Shown piece after piece: positions 1 to 8,883 of a stretch of 64,000 nt of DNA. Source of the stretch: Actinokineospora alba. Lineage in GTDB: Bacteria; Actinomycetota; Actinomycetes; Mycobacteriales; Pseudonocardiaceae. Numbering within the stretch: position 1 is the stretch's first letter; each line of letters opens with the position of its first letter. The notes under the pieces were generated by a model. The model saw only the letters and a program-made list of their open reading frames with translations. It made no database searches and was not told the origin of the DNA. The stretch is from assembly GCF_004362515.1 (NCBI RefSeq), contig NZ_SNXU01000001.1, positions 2,976,001 to 3,040,000 of the forward strand, read 5' to 3'. The position numbers and the translations under genes were made by a program.

Positions 1-416
1 TTGAAGGTCTTCGAGATCGTGACCTCGCTGGTGACGCCGTCACAGCGTGCTGACGTGGCCGCAGTCTCCGACACCAACATCTCGACCAGCGTGATCGGCA
101 TTGCCGATTCCATGTTGTCCCGGAACCACTCGGCAAGGTGCGCAGCGAGAAGCTCGCTCGTCGGGTGGAAGGTGACCTGCTCATTGAGCAACCGGTGGTC
201 GAACGTCGCGGCCAGATAGTCCCCGAGAGGCGACAGGTCTCCGGGGGCGTCATCGTGCACGAGCGCCGAGGCGGTCACCGTGTAGTTGTGGCCGTGGTTG
301 CGGTGACACTTGTGACCGGCCGGTAACTGCCTCAGCTCGTGGCTGGCGCTGAAGCCGAACGACTGCGAGATGGTGATCTGGCCGTCCGCCACGCACTTCT
401 CCTCGGTGGCCTTCAT
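1..416 (-). CDS. queD: 6-carboxytetrahydropterin synthase QueD (3' part off the left edge)
   Basis: Predicted 6-carboxy-5,6,7,8-tetrahydropterin synthase of the 6-pyruvoyl-tetrahydropterin synthase family, which turns dihydroneopterin triphosphate into the QueE substrate on the way to preQ0. Reading the minus strand from ATG 416 gives FSASH, then GHKCHRNHGHNY, which holds the conserved zinc-binding histidines, and later FDHRLLNE and PTSELLA. The frame is open through base 1, so the C-terminus lies outside. The start at 416 has a purine-rich AGAAGGG a few bases upstream. It is oriented away from the queC operon about 8.5 kb to the right, with regulators between. Family assignment is firm; the pathway role rests on queC being in the same window. 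queE and GTP cyclohydrolase genes are not seen here and may lie further left. Confidence 0.88.
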   Translation of the reverse strand, partial: MKATEEKCVADGQITISQSFGFSASHELRQLPAGHKCHRNHGHNYTVTASALVHDDAPGDLSPLGDYLAATFDHRLLNEQVTFHPTSELLAAHLAEWFRDNMESAMPITLVEMLVSETAATSARCDGVTSEVTISKTF

Positions 417-900
417 GTAGCCCTTCTTCCTCGGTCATGCCGAACGGCACTTGGGCGATGTGCGCTGGCGGCGGAGCTGTCCTTGCCGGGCCGGACGACG
501 CAGCGGCCAGGAAATGGCCGAGCCCTCAATGCGGTGCATCGAGCGTGCTCACCAGCACGTCCGCGTGAAACGGGGACTCCCCATCGACGGGGAGGGTGGT
601 CTGGCCATCGGACATCCACAGCCGCACGTTCTGGTGAAAGCACTACTAGTCACGCGGGCTGCCGTTGGAGATAGAAGCCCGCTCAGACCGCAGCGCCCTC
701 AGTCAACTTCCAATGATCAACGGCTGCCAGAGCGACGACGCGGCGGCAATGAGGCGGCAACGAGGCGTCACTGTCTCTGACCTGCAGAAACGCCTTTTGT
801 GTGGCGGTAGTCCGAACGGGTACTGCTCGACGAGCGGGTGATCAGACTTGACCGGTAGCTGGCTATCGTGGCACTGGGCCGACGGAGCGAGGTGATGTTC
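417..900. other. Intergenic region between queD and the first XRE regulator
   Basis: No convincing complete gene. On the minus strand a 33-codon frame (GTG 627 to a stop at 526) sits directly upstream of queD and could be a gene remnant or a tiny peptide; it resembles nothing I recognise. The divergent promoters of queD and of the regulator at 901 must lie here. Confidence 0.4.
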
Positions 901-2334
901 ATGGGCGACAGGCGAGAGGCGTTCGCAGCGCGGCGTGAGCTGATGGGCTACACCCAAGAAAGCCTCGCCGCAGCCGTCGGTGTGGAGTTTTCCACCGTCG
1001 GCCGCTGGGAACGCGGTGATTTGACCCCCCAGCCGTACCGCAGGCCACGTATCGCGAAGGCGCTGGGGATCAGCCTCGAAGAGCTGGGCACGTTGCTCAC
1101 GTCGGCGCCATCCCGGCAGGCGACTGCTCCGCCCTCGGCCGCCGCACCAGCCCGAGCGGCGAATGCTGGCGCAGGAGGCCCGCTCGACACGCAGCCCACC
1201 GCGCACGGTGGTGCTCAAGTCCGTCTCGAAGCCGCAGCGCCACGAACGGGTGGCAGGCTGTTCGGAAGGGAGGCCGTCCCTGTCCAGCCCGACCTCGCGG
1301 AGACAGACGACATGAACCGTCGAGACCTACTGCGCCTGTTCACCATGAGTGGTGCCCTGCTGGCGTTGCCTGCGGTCGAACCGGTCCTCGACGACGTGGA
1401 CAGGCTTGCCGCGGTGGCTCGAACCGGCGCGGTGGATTCTGCGGCGACAGCCGAATTCACCCAGCTCAACAGCCACCTGTGGCGGGTCTACGCACTCGCA
1501 CCGACCAAGAGCCAGGTACTTCCCCTCGTCCGCGCGCAGCTCGACGTCCTGTCGATGGGCCTGCGTCACCCACAGAACTCGGCCATCCGGCAGCGGCTCT
1601 GCGAGTTGTCCGCCGACCTCTTCCAGTTGGCGGGTGAGATCTTCTTCGACGGTGACCGCTACACCGACGCCGCCCACTGCTACACCCTGGCCGCGGCAGC
1701 CAGCAAGGAAGCCGATGCCCCGGACCTCTGGTCGTGCGCGCTGACCAGGCACGCTTTCATCGCCGTGTACGAGCGTCAGTTCGATGATGCCGCTCCGCTA
1801 CTCGCACTGGCCGCCAACCTGGCCCGCCGAGGCGATCCCGCCCTCTCGACCCGGCAATGGATCGCAGCCGTGCAGGCAGAAACCTTCGCCGGTCTTGGCG
1901 ACTTGGACGCCTGCCAGCGCGCACTCGACATGGCAGCCGAGGTCCAGCACCTTCAGGCGCCGGTCCACAACGGTGGCTGGCTCCGATTCGACGGCTCCCG
2001 TCTGGCCGAGGAACGCGGTACCTGCTATGTCAACCTCGGCCGCTACGACCTTGCCGAAGCAGCCCTGACCGACGCGCTGGCTGGCGACCTGACCGCTCGC
2101 CGGAAGGCCGGTGTTCTCACCGACCTGGCGATGATCGGAGTGCATCGGCGCGATCCTGACCAAGTCGCGACTTACGCCGACGCCGCCCTGGCCACCGCTC
2201 GCCAGACGGGCTCCGGAGTCATCGCGCGCAAACTGCGCGGCCTACAACCACACCTGACCCCTTTGCTCACCGACCAGCAGATCCAGCGACTCGACGCCGA
2301 GATCACCGAACTCGTCGGCAACCGCGCCGCGTGA
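901..2334 (+). CDS. XRE-family regulator with TPR-like C-terminal region
   Basis: Cytoplasmic DNA-binding regulator. The N-terminal 60 residues form a helix-turn-helix of the type shared by the genes at 2788 and 5207 (TQESLAAAVGVEFSTVGRWE, then a PQP-x-RRP-x-IAKAL tail). A long variable linker of about 80 residues follows. A conserved MNRRDLLRLF segment then opens a helical region with a typical actinobacterial TPR-like pattern to the C-terminus. The frame is open from GTG 868, but ATG 901 places the first residues (MGDRREAFAARRE) in line with the two paralogues and has GGAGCGAGG upstream. A small gene follows 14 bases downstream. Such regulators often sit beside antibiotic or nucleoside gene clusters; the target here is unknown. 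Confidence 0.82.
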   Translation: MGDRREAFAARRELMGYTQESLAAAVGVEFSTVGRWERGDLTPQPYRRPRIAKALGISLEELGTLLTSAPSRQATAPPSAAAPARAANAGAGGPLDTQPTAHGGAQVRLEAAAPRTGGRLFGREAVPVQPDLAETDDMNRRDLLRLFTMSGALLALPAVEPVLDDVDRLAAVARTGAVDSAATAEFTQLNSHLWRVYALAPTKSQVLPLVRAQLDVLSMGLRHPQNSAIRQRLCELSADLFQLAGEIFFDGDRYTDAAHCYTLAAAASKEADAPDLWSCALTRHAFIAVYERQFDDAAPLLALAANLARRGDPALSTRQWIAAVQAETFAGLGDLDACQRALDMAAEVQHLQAPVHNGGWLRFDGSRLAEERGTCYVNLGRYDLAEAALTDALAGDLTARRKAGVLTDLAMIGVHRRDPDQVATYADAALATARQTGSGVIARKLRGLQPHLTPLLTDQQIQRLDAEITELVGNRAA

Positions 2335-2348
2335 TGGAGGACGACAGA

Positions 2349-2708
2349 ATGCAGAACGACCGTGGCCGCGTGTTCCGCGAGGCGTGGATCGCCGGAGTCA
2401 CCAAGCACTACCCCGGCGAGCCCAAGCCCGGCTACATCACCCCGTGGGACGAGACCCCAGGCTGGGAACGCGATGCGGCGTCCGCCGTGTACGACCAGGT
2501 CCTCGCCTTCATCAAGGCCACCGACGGCGCCTCCGCCAAGCTCACCCCGGATCAGAAAGGCCGCTTCGTCGCGCTGTGCTGGATCGGCCAGATCTACAAG
2601 CACTTCCCGGACCCGAAGCCGTCCTACGTAGCGGACTGGGAAGCATTGCCGGACTGGCAGAAGGCGACGGATATCGACATTTTCGAGCGCATCGAACAAG
2701 ACGTCTAA
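2349..2708 (+). CDS. Small hypothetical protein
   Basis: A 119-residue protein, acidic and rich in Trp, Tyr and Pro, containing two similar stretches (KHYPGEPKPGYITPWDETPGW and KHFPDPKPSYVADWEALPDW, about 70 residues apart), so the protein looks like an internal duplication. No family recognised. ATG 2349 was chosen because GGAGG at 2336-2340 lies 8 bases upstream; the frame itself opens at 2331. It follows the XRE regulator closely and is probably cotranscribed with it. The paired motif may act as a small ligand- or partner-binding module, but that is a guess. Confidence 0.7.
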   Translation: MQNDRGRVFREAWIAGVTKHYPGEPKPGYITPWDETPGWERDAASAVYDQVLAFIKATDGASAKLTPDQKGRFVALCWIGQIYKHFPDPKPSYVADWEALPDWQKATDIDIFERIEQDV

Positions 2709-2787
2709 AGGTGCGGGCATAGCAGAACAGCCAGCGAGCTCTAGTTCAGCGGCGCTGGCGCGTGACCAGGCGGAGTGAGGTTACGGC

Positions 2788-4092
2788 GTGGGCACCAGGC
2801 GTGAAGCGTTAGCAACTCGACGTGAGGCGGTGGGCTTCACCCAGGAGGGCCTCGCCGATGCTGTCGGCGTGGAGTTCTCCACCGTCGGACGGTGGGAGCG
2901 CGGCGTCTTGACCCCCCAACCCTGGCGCAGGCCCCGAATCGCGAAGGCCCTTGCTGTCTCCCTCGATGAGTTGGACGTGTTGCTCGGGCAGGTCCCGGAC
3001 GAGGCCCAGCCAAACTTGAGCACCGGACCAGGCGCCCGTGGCCGAGCCATAGAGTCCTCGCTGGCGCTGCGCTCGTCTGCTTCGGTCATGCCCGCATACG
3101 ACCCGACCGTGCACATCGACATGGGAGCGAATCCCGCCGAGTTTCTCGAGCCGCTGACCTTGCACGTGCAACCTCCACGGCGCATCGGACGGGCCGAGGT
3201 CGATCAGATCAAGCTCATGACGGGCACGCTCGCCGCCAGCGAGAACCTCTACGGCGGCGGCATGGCGGGTGAGGCGGGGCTCGCGCACCTGCGATGGGCT
3301 GGCCGCCTGCTGAGCGCACAGGCCAGCACAGCCGTTGAAGCGGGCATGTTCGAGGCGGTCGGGAACTTGGCGGGAGTCGTCGCGTTCTCAGCTTTCGATG
3401 TCGGTAACCATGACACCGCTGCGCGATGCTTCCGTTTCGGCCTGTGGTGCGCCGAGCAGGGCGCCTCGTGGGAACTGCGTGCGGCGACCCTCGCCGACAT
3501 GGCACGGCAAGCCATATACCTGGGTAACCTGGATGAGGCTCTGTCGTTGATCGAGTTCGCCCAGGTTCGAGCCGACCGGCTCACCGCCACCGCCAGGGCC
3601 ATGATCGGTGTTGTCCGTGCTCGGTTGCTGGCGTTGCTGGGCCGCCATGACGAAGCACGAGCCGACATAGACCGAGCCGACATGCACTTCGCCCAGCGGC
3701 AAGCGCCGACTGACCCACCCTGGCTGGTCTACTACGATGAGGCCGAACATGCGGGCAGCAGCGCACGAGCCCTTACTCCGCTCGCTGTGGCGAGCAAGCG
3801 GCCAGGCGATGCCGCCGAACGCCTCGCAACCGCGATCCGACTGCACAGCGATGACTATCCGCGCTCACGGACATTCTCCAAGACCCGCTTGGCTACTTTG
3901 CACATGACGATTGGTGACCCACGAGAAGCCGTCGACATCGGGCTGCAGGCCATCGCTGACGCCGCGACGTTGCACTCTCGGCGGATGGACGAGGAACTCT
4001 CGAAGCTGATGCGGGCGTGTGAAGTTCACCGGTCGATCTCAGACGTGGCCGAACTTTCGCACTTCGTAGCATCGGCTATGAGCAATGTCTGA
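2788..4092 (+). CDS. XRE-family regulator with helical C-terminal domain
   Basis: Second DNA-binding regulator, 434 residues. Its first 60 residues are close to the regulator at 901 (TQEGLADAVGVEFSTVGRWE, RRPRIAKAL). The rest is helical and matches the general pattern of actinobacterial regulators with TPR-like sensor regions (a YGGG motif, then alternating LxxAxxA helices). The start is GTG 2788, 10-18 bases after GGAGTGAGG. Its last 8 bases overlap the phosphotransferase gene, so the two are translationally coupled, which suggests that the regulator and the kinase-like enzyme work together. Target promoters are unknown. Confidence 0.82.
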   Translation: MGTRREALATRREAVGFTQEGLADAVGVEFSTVGRWERGVLTPQPWRRPRIAKALAVSLDELDVLLGQVPDEAQPNLSTGPGARGRAIESSLALRSSASVMPAYDPTVHIDMGANPAEFLEPLTLHVQPPRRIGRAEVDQIKLMTGTLAASENLYGGGMAGEAGLAHLRWAGRLLSAQASTAVEAGMFEAVGNLAGVVAFSAFDVGNHDTAARCFRFGLWCAEQGASWELRAATLADMARQAIYLGNLDEALSLIEFAQVRADRLTATARAMIGVVRARLLALLGRHDEARADIDRADMHFAQRQAPTDPPWLVYYDEAEHAGSSARALTPLAVASKRPGDAAERLATAIRLHSDDYPRSRTFSKTRLATLHMTIGDPREAVDIGLQAIADAATLHSRRMDEELSKLMRACEVHRSISDVAELSHFVASAMSNV

Positions 4093-4996
4093 AGTGGACA
4101 TGGATCCGGTTCTGTGCGGAGATCCGCGTAAGGTGCTCGAGGCCGCTGGCAGGAAAGCAGGTGTGCCGACCGCGGAAGCCACGCTAATCCGTGACGGCGC
4201 GAACGTGCTTTACCAGTTGAACGACGAAGTCGTCGCTCGCGTCGGCCCTTCGGGATCAGAACGTGTCGCAGCCCGTCAGGTCCGGGCCTCGCATTGGCTG
4301 TTCCAGGCTGGGATCCCCGTCGTGCGTGCTCTCGCCGCCATCGACCAGCCCACGGTGGTCGGGGATCGGCCCGTCACATGGTGGGTACGGCTGCCCGAAC
4401 ATCGCCACGCCACGCCTGCCGAACTAGGCGAAGTTCTGGCACGACTTCACGCCCTGGACGTACCGGAATCGCCCTCTTTCCCCATTGTCGACCCCTTCGG
4501 GGGCATACTCGATTCAATTGAGGGTGGAACTGCTCTGGCCGAGAAGGACCGTGTTTGGCTTCGAGATCTCGCCGAACGGCTGAGCAATGAGTACACGGCA
4601 TTGGCCTCCCTAGGGCTGCCCAAGTGCGTCATTCACGGCGACGCCTGGCAGGGCAACGTTGTAGTGCCGACTGATGGAGGTGCACCCGTGTTGCTGGACC
4701 TCGACCACATCGGAGTCGGACCTCGCGAGTGGGACCTAGTCTCCCTGGCTGTTGACTACACCGACTTCGACAGGATCTCCGAGCCGGACTACCAGGCTTT
4801 CGTGCGCACATACGGCGGCTATGACATGACCACCTGGCCCGGCTACCGAACATTGGCCACGGCCCGAGAACTGCGTTGGACAGCATTCGTCCTCGGCAAA
4901 GCCAACACCGGCCAGAAGGCAGCGGAAGAGGCGCGACATCGAGTTGCCTGCTTGCGAGGCGAGATCAATCGGCCTTGGTCATGGTCGGCATTCTGA
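4085..4996 (+). CDS. APH-family phosphotransferase
   Basis: Aminoglycoside phosphotransferase/choline kinase-like fold, 303 residues, cytoplasmic, expected to phosphorylate a small molecule with a nucleoside triphosphate. The catalytic loop is visible as IHGDAWQGNVV around residues 181-191, and the metal-binding DLDHIGVGPREWD about 20 residues later corresponds to the DFD/E motif. An ATP-binding lobe with NVLYQLNDEVVARV precedes them. The ATG overlaps the stop of the upstream regulator by 8 bases. Substrate cannot be read from the sequence: antibiotic resistance, nucleoside or choline-type kinase are all possible. Confidence 0.83.
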   Translation: MSEVDMDPVLCGDPRKVLEAAGRKAGVPTAEATLIRDGANVLYQLNDEVVARVGPSGSERVAARQVRASHWLFQAGIPVVRALAAIDQPTVVGDRPVTWWVRLPEHRHATPAELGEVLARLHALDVPESPSFPIVDPFGGILDSIEGGTALAEKDRVWLRDLAERLSNEYTALASLGLPKCVIHGDAWQGNVVVPTDGGAPVLLDLDHIGVGPREWDLVSLAVDYTDFDRISEPDYQAFVRTYGGYDMTTWPGYRTLATARELRWTAFVLGKANTGQKAAEEARHRVACLRGEINRPWSWSAF

Positions 4997-5206
4997 ACCC
5001 GAGCAACAAATCAAGGTCACCATGCCACCGGAACAGGGTCCGGCCAGGCCTAACGGCCTCGGGGACAAGCACCCGGCGATTGTCTTTATCCCGGTCTTCA
5101 TGGTTGAACCTGTGCGGGTTCAGCCCGTCCGGGTGATGTGATCCGGCTCTGATCTGCATGGATCGTATGCTCACTATGGTGACAATCCGACTTGGGGGTG
5201 GCGGAA
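4997..5206. other. Intergenic region with a short hairpin
   Basis: About 210 bases without a gene. TGAACC at 5105-5110 and GGTTCA at 5117-5122 form a short inverted repeat, which could end transcription of the kinase operon although no T-run follows. The promoter for the gene at 5207 should lie in the remainder. Confidence 0.35.
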
Positions 5207-6594
5207 ATGGCAGGCCGGCGAGAGCGGCTGGCGGGGAGGCGTGAAGCGTTGGGCTTCACCCAGGAATCGTTCGCCCGCAAGATCGGCGTCGAACTGTCCA
5301 CGGTCGGTCGATGGGAACGTGGAACGCAGGATCCTCAGCCGTGGATGCGCCCGAAGATCGCGAAGGCGCTGGAGGTGTCTGCCGATGAGCTCGCCGCACT
5401 TCTGTCCGGGGACACGTCGCCGTCCGCAGGTACACGTGAAGCCACGGATGCGTTCGGTCCCGAGATCGCCGAGTATGTACGGCGAAGTCAGGAGGAGTGG
5501 CTTCGGGTGCGCCGAGCAGCCGGAGTGCGAGGGCGCGAACTGGCGGAGCTGGCCGCGTGGCTGTACCCGGCCAGCGAACGGGCACCCGGCGGCCATGTGT
5601 TGACTGGTCCGGACTGGCTGTTGGACAGGCCCGTGGAGCTGGACTCGGTGCGTCTGAGCTTCTCCGAAGCCAAGCACCCGGTATTGAGGCTTGAGCCGGT
5701 GGACCACGTGTTGCCACTAACCGCTCGCGGCGAGCGCTACGCCGGCTACAGCCGGGCCGTGCGCGACCTCGTGCGGCCTCGATTGCTGGAGAACCGACTC
5801 AGCTACCGGCTGTTGGAGGTATCCCAGCGCGATGGATTGGCGCTGATGTTCGGGACCACGACGTTCTTCGAAGTTTTCGACATCAAGGAGTGCCTCGCCC
5901 ACGAGTTCAAGGCAGCCTGGTTGGCGTCAGGTGGGTCAGTGCCGGACTGGGGTGCACTGCCTTTGCGTTCGGCGATCGATGATCCGTTCGATCCCACCCG
6001 GCTGTTGATGTCGCCTGGCATCAGCACCTTGACCATCCGCAAGGACCGGCGGGGCGAGCACCGGTTCATGATGCACCAGCGCGATGGCCGCGCGGTGGCC
6101 GACGGGGGTGGCATGTGCACCGTCATGCCCTCCGGGGAGTTTCAGCTTTTTCGCTCGCCGCGGTCGACATGCACAATGACTTCTCGTTGTGGCGCAACAT
6201 CATGCGCGAGTACTCCGAGGAATTTCTCGGTAACCCCGAACACGACGGCGCTGGAGCTGGATCCATCGACTACGCCGAGCAGGAGCCGTTCCGCTCCTTC
6301 GAGCGGGCTCGCGCCGACGGCCGGTTTCGGCTTTGGCACTACGGCTTGGTGATGGACGCCCTCACCCTGGGGGCGAGCCAGCGCACCGTCGCCGTGGTCG
6401 ACGACGAGGTCTTCGACCGGCTGTTCACAGGCTTGGTGGCGACCAACGACGAAGGCCGCGTCGTCGGCGAGGGTGGTCGCACGGACATGCCCTTCACCGG
6501 CGAGGCGATTGACCGACTCGAACCCCGCCTATCGGCTAGCTCCTTGACCTTGCTACGACTGGCGTGGCGGGATCGACATCACCTTCTCGGCTGA
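5207..6594 (+). pseudogene. XRE-family regulator with conserved C-terminal sensor domain, frameshifted
   Basis: The N-terminal helix-turn-helix (TQESFARKIGVELSTVGRWE) is a paralogue of those at 901 and 2788. A large domain follows that is common in actinobacterial helix-turn-helix proteins: it contains RLSYRLLEVSQRDGL and, in the conserved C-terminal part, NDFSLWRNIMREYSEEFLG. That conserved part is read only in the -1 frame relative to the N-terminus. The break falls at a run of five T (6147-6151, CTTTTTC); one extra T would restore one open frame ending at 6594. It is either a recent pseudogene, a sequencing error in the homopolymer, or a -1 frameshift. ATG 5207 has a GGGGG tract 8 bases upstream. 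Confidence 0.7.
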
Positions 6595-7578
6595 CGAGTT
6601 GTGCGACAAAGCCTGCGTTTACCGCCTGGCGAGGGCATCCGCGCGGCGGGGTCGCTTACAGGACGATGGCTGCGGAGACGTCAGACGACGGGCAGTGGTA
6701 CGAAGTTCTCGGCGTGAACCATGCCGATGCTCGTGCCCGCAACCCTGCGAGCGACTCGGCGATCGACCCAAACTGTTCGGCTCCTAGTTGCGAGGCGCCA
6801 AGGCGCCTTGCTCGATGTGTCAAGGTGTCGGCGATGTCGATGACGTGTGCGCAGGCACAGGTCCGTTGAGGGTCAAGCCATTGTAGATATCGTCGGTGTA
6901 GACCCGTCACCTGTCACCAGGGTGCGGCCTCAATCCGAGATCAACCGGTGAGGCATGGACCGGCCCACGCAGCGAACGCGGCCATGGCGAGGTGGTCCCG
7001 GAATCCAGTGCCCAACCTGCGGCCGTCGAGGACGGCGGACGACCGATCCGGCAACATGCCTGCGGGGGTCGGGGGAACGGGAAGTCGGGCGGCCTACTCT
7101 GGCTCGCTCGGAACTGCTGCTCGGTCATGTCCCGTTTTGCGGCCAGCTCCCAGAGTATTGCGTGGTTTCACCCATTTGACACAACGGTCCTCGATCGGGG
7201 ATTTCGGCAGGTCATCACCCGCGCCGCCCCGTCGACGCCCCATCGCCGCCACCCGCGCGCTCTGGTTTGCGTCGCCTGCCGGACGTTTAGCTGTGTTGGC
7301 GGGGTTCGCAGCGGCTTCACCAGCACCGTTGCCGCCGGAACATCCACCCGCCCGGTTCTACCGGCCACAACTAGACGCTCGACGCTATGGGAGTAGCAGA
7401 GATTCGGGAAACAGGAAATCGGGACTCGCTGAATATCGGAGTAGATGATGACACTCTCCCAGCGATTCGCGGAACCTCTGGTTTCGCGATGCCCACAATC
7501 AAAGCTCGCTGTGCCGTGTTTTCTCGTGCAGCCGGTGTGGGTACGGAGTGGGACCACCGCACGAGGCGGTGACGCACG
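6595..7578. other. Region without a recognisable gene
   Basis: Nearly 1 kb upstream of the queC operon. Several short frames exist on both strands, for example minus 6656-6910 and plus 7387-7572 (61 codons, ending 6 bases before the operon's first ATG), but none has a recognisable family, good ribosome site or coherent codon use. The region may contain decayed coding sequence. The operon promoter is expected in its right half. Confidence 0.4.
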
Positions 7579-7950
7579 ATGAATGCCCGCGGACCTTGGG
7601 CGGTGACGTGCCGCGACGCCGCCGGCCGCCCTCGGTGCCTGACGGTGCTCGTGCGCGGCTCGGAAGTGGTGGTAGTGGCGCCCGCAGGCGAGGCAGCCGC
7701 ACTCAACGCCGCCGAGGCCGAACAGTTCCGCTCCGTCTTCACCCAGGCCAAGGAGGTGGCCGCCACCCGTGCCCCCGGTGGGTCTGGCACCTCGGAGAAG
7801 ACCGGCGCAGTGAGCACGGTGAAGCAGTACGGCGACGGCGATCCCCGAGCCGTCGCAGGGCCCCCTGCTTCACCGTCATGTCGCGGCGGAACCACCACCC
7901 CCGCAAGTGGTTCCGCCGCGATTCCCGCCCTTCAAGGGGGGCTCGCATGA
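7579..7950 (+). CDS. Hypothetical protein, first gene of the queC operon
   Basis: 123 residues. The first 55 residues are compact and hydrophobic/charged in alternation (WAVTCRDAAGRPRCLTVLV), resembling a small beta-rich domain; the rest is low complexity rich in Gly, Ser, Thr and Pro. No family recognised. Its TGA overlaps the ATG of the next gene (ATGA at 7947-7950), so it is translationally coupled to the operon that continues to the glycosyltransferase at 12323. Confidence 0.6.
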   Translation: MNARGPWAVTCRDAAGRPRCLTVLVRGSEVVVVAPAGEAAALNAAEAEQFRSVFTQAKEVAATRAPGGSGTSEKTGAVSTVKQYGDGDPRAVAGPPASPSCRGGTTTPASGSAAIPALQGGLA

Positions 7951-8165
7951 TCTCGCTCGCCCCGGTGATCACCGCGATCGCCGCCGTTGTGTTCGTCAGT
8001 TGCCTACTGTGCCGCGCCTTCCGTCAACGGCAACCGTCCAAAGTGGCCTCCGGCGGCAGGCATTGCCGCGAGCCGAAGCAGCGGCCATCGCCGGTGCTGC
8101 TGTACGCGCTGACGACCGTCGGAACGCACGGGTTGGGCTTCGTCCGAGAAAACGAACCCGCGTGA
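7947..8165 (+). CDS. Small predicted membrane protein
   Basis: 72 residues. Starts with one clear hydrophobic helix (ISLAPVITAIAAVVFVSCLL), then a basic cytoplasmic-type tail (CRAFRQRQ) with further Cys residues. ATG 7947 overlaps the previous stop by 4 bases and its own stop overlaps GTG 8162 in the same manner, which argues that this short frame is genuinely translated. Function unknown; a single-span helper or anchor for the pathway enzymes is possible. Confidence 0.55.
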   Translation: MISLAPVITAIAAVVFVSCLLCRAFRQRQPSKVASGGRHCREPKQRPSPVLLYALTTVGTHGLGFVRENEPA

Positions 8166-8344
8166 AGCCGCTCGCCTGCGCACCGATGCGCGTGCTGCGG
8201 GCTCTGTCCTGGCTGCAAGGGTTCGGAGCGGCACCCGACATTCCTCTGACTCGCGAATTATCCCACGCCGGTCTTCGGCAGCGCGCGGTCCGTGCGGCCG
8301 TACGTACCGCCTCACGATCCCGGCGGGGCCGGGGTTTGCCTTGA
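8162..8344 (+). CDS. Small basic hypothetical protein
   Basis: A 60-residue Arg-rich frame starting at GTG 8162 within the stop of the previous gene (GTGA) and ending just before the gene at 8392. No good ribosome site and no recognised family. The coupled position is the only support, so it may be a chance frame in GC-rich DNA. Confidence 0.35.
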   Translation: MKPLACAPMRVLRALSWLQGFGAAPDIPLTRELSHAGLRQRAVRAAVRTASRSRRGRGLP

Positions 8345-8391
8345 GGCACCTCGGCTCCGCCGCACCACCCTCTGCACGAAGGAGCCTTTCC

Positions 8392-8877
8392 ATGACGACG
8401 ACAACATCACCCGTTAACCGGCGGCAGCGTGACGACGCCAGTTCGAACGTGCTCTCGCGGGACTACAACCAGCTGCTGCGCTGGCCGACAGCCATCGACC
8501 CAGAAACTAGCGAGGTCCGGCTGCGGCTGGGGACCACTATCGACGCGCTGGTTATGCGAGCTGGCTTCGGCGGCGAGGTTAACCACCAGCTCGTCCAAGC
8601 AATGCTGCGCGGGCCGATCATTGTCGTGCCGGGCACCAAGGTGGTCGACTGGGTCTTCCTGACACAACCGCGCACGCCGATGCGCCAGTCGACCATCGCC
8701 GACCTCGTGGCCGCTCGGGTCGGGTGGTACAACGTGGGCAGCACCATCGCCCTGCCAGCCTTCGGCGCGACCGAAGGCGACCTGTACTGGTTGCAGCGGC
8801 CCGAAACCGATGTGGAACTCCCGGCGTGGGGTTCCGTGGTGGGCGCGATTCGGCGAACGTTCAGGTTGACGTGGTAG
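8392..8877 (+). CDS. Conserved-looking hypothetical protein upstream of queC
   Basis: 161 residues, soluble, with a segment of good hydrophobic/charged alternation through the whole length (for example GPIIVVPGTKVVDWVFLTQP and VGWYNVGSTIALPAFGATEG). ATG 8392 is chosen over the earlier TTG 8341 in the same frame because AAGGAG lies 8 bases before it. The stop is 6 bases before queC, so the two genes are cotranscribed. I do not recognise the family. Its fixed place before QueC suggests a role in the same pathway or its regulation. Confidence 0.65.
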   Translation: MTTTTSPVNRRQRDDASSNVLSRDYNQLLRWPTAIDPETSEVRLRLGTTIDALVMRAGFGGEVNHQLVQAMLRGPIIVVPGTKVVDWVFLTQPRTPMRQSTIADLVAARVGWYNVGSTIALPAFGATEGDLYWLQRPETDVELPAWGSVVGAIRRTFRLTW

Positions 8878-8883
8878 CCGGTC

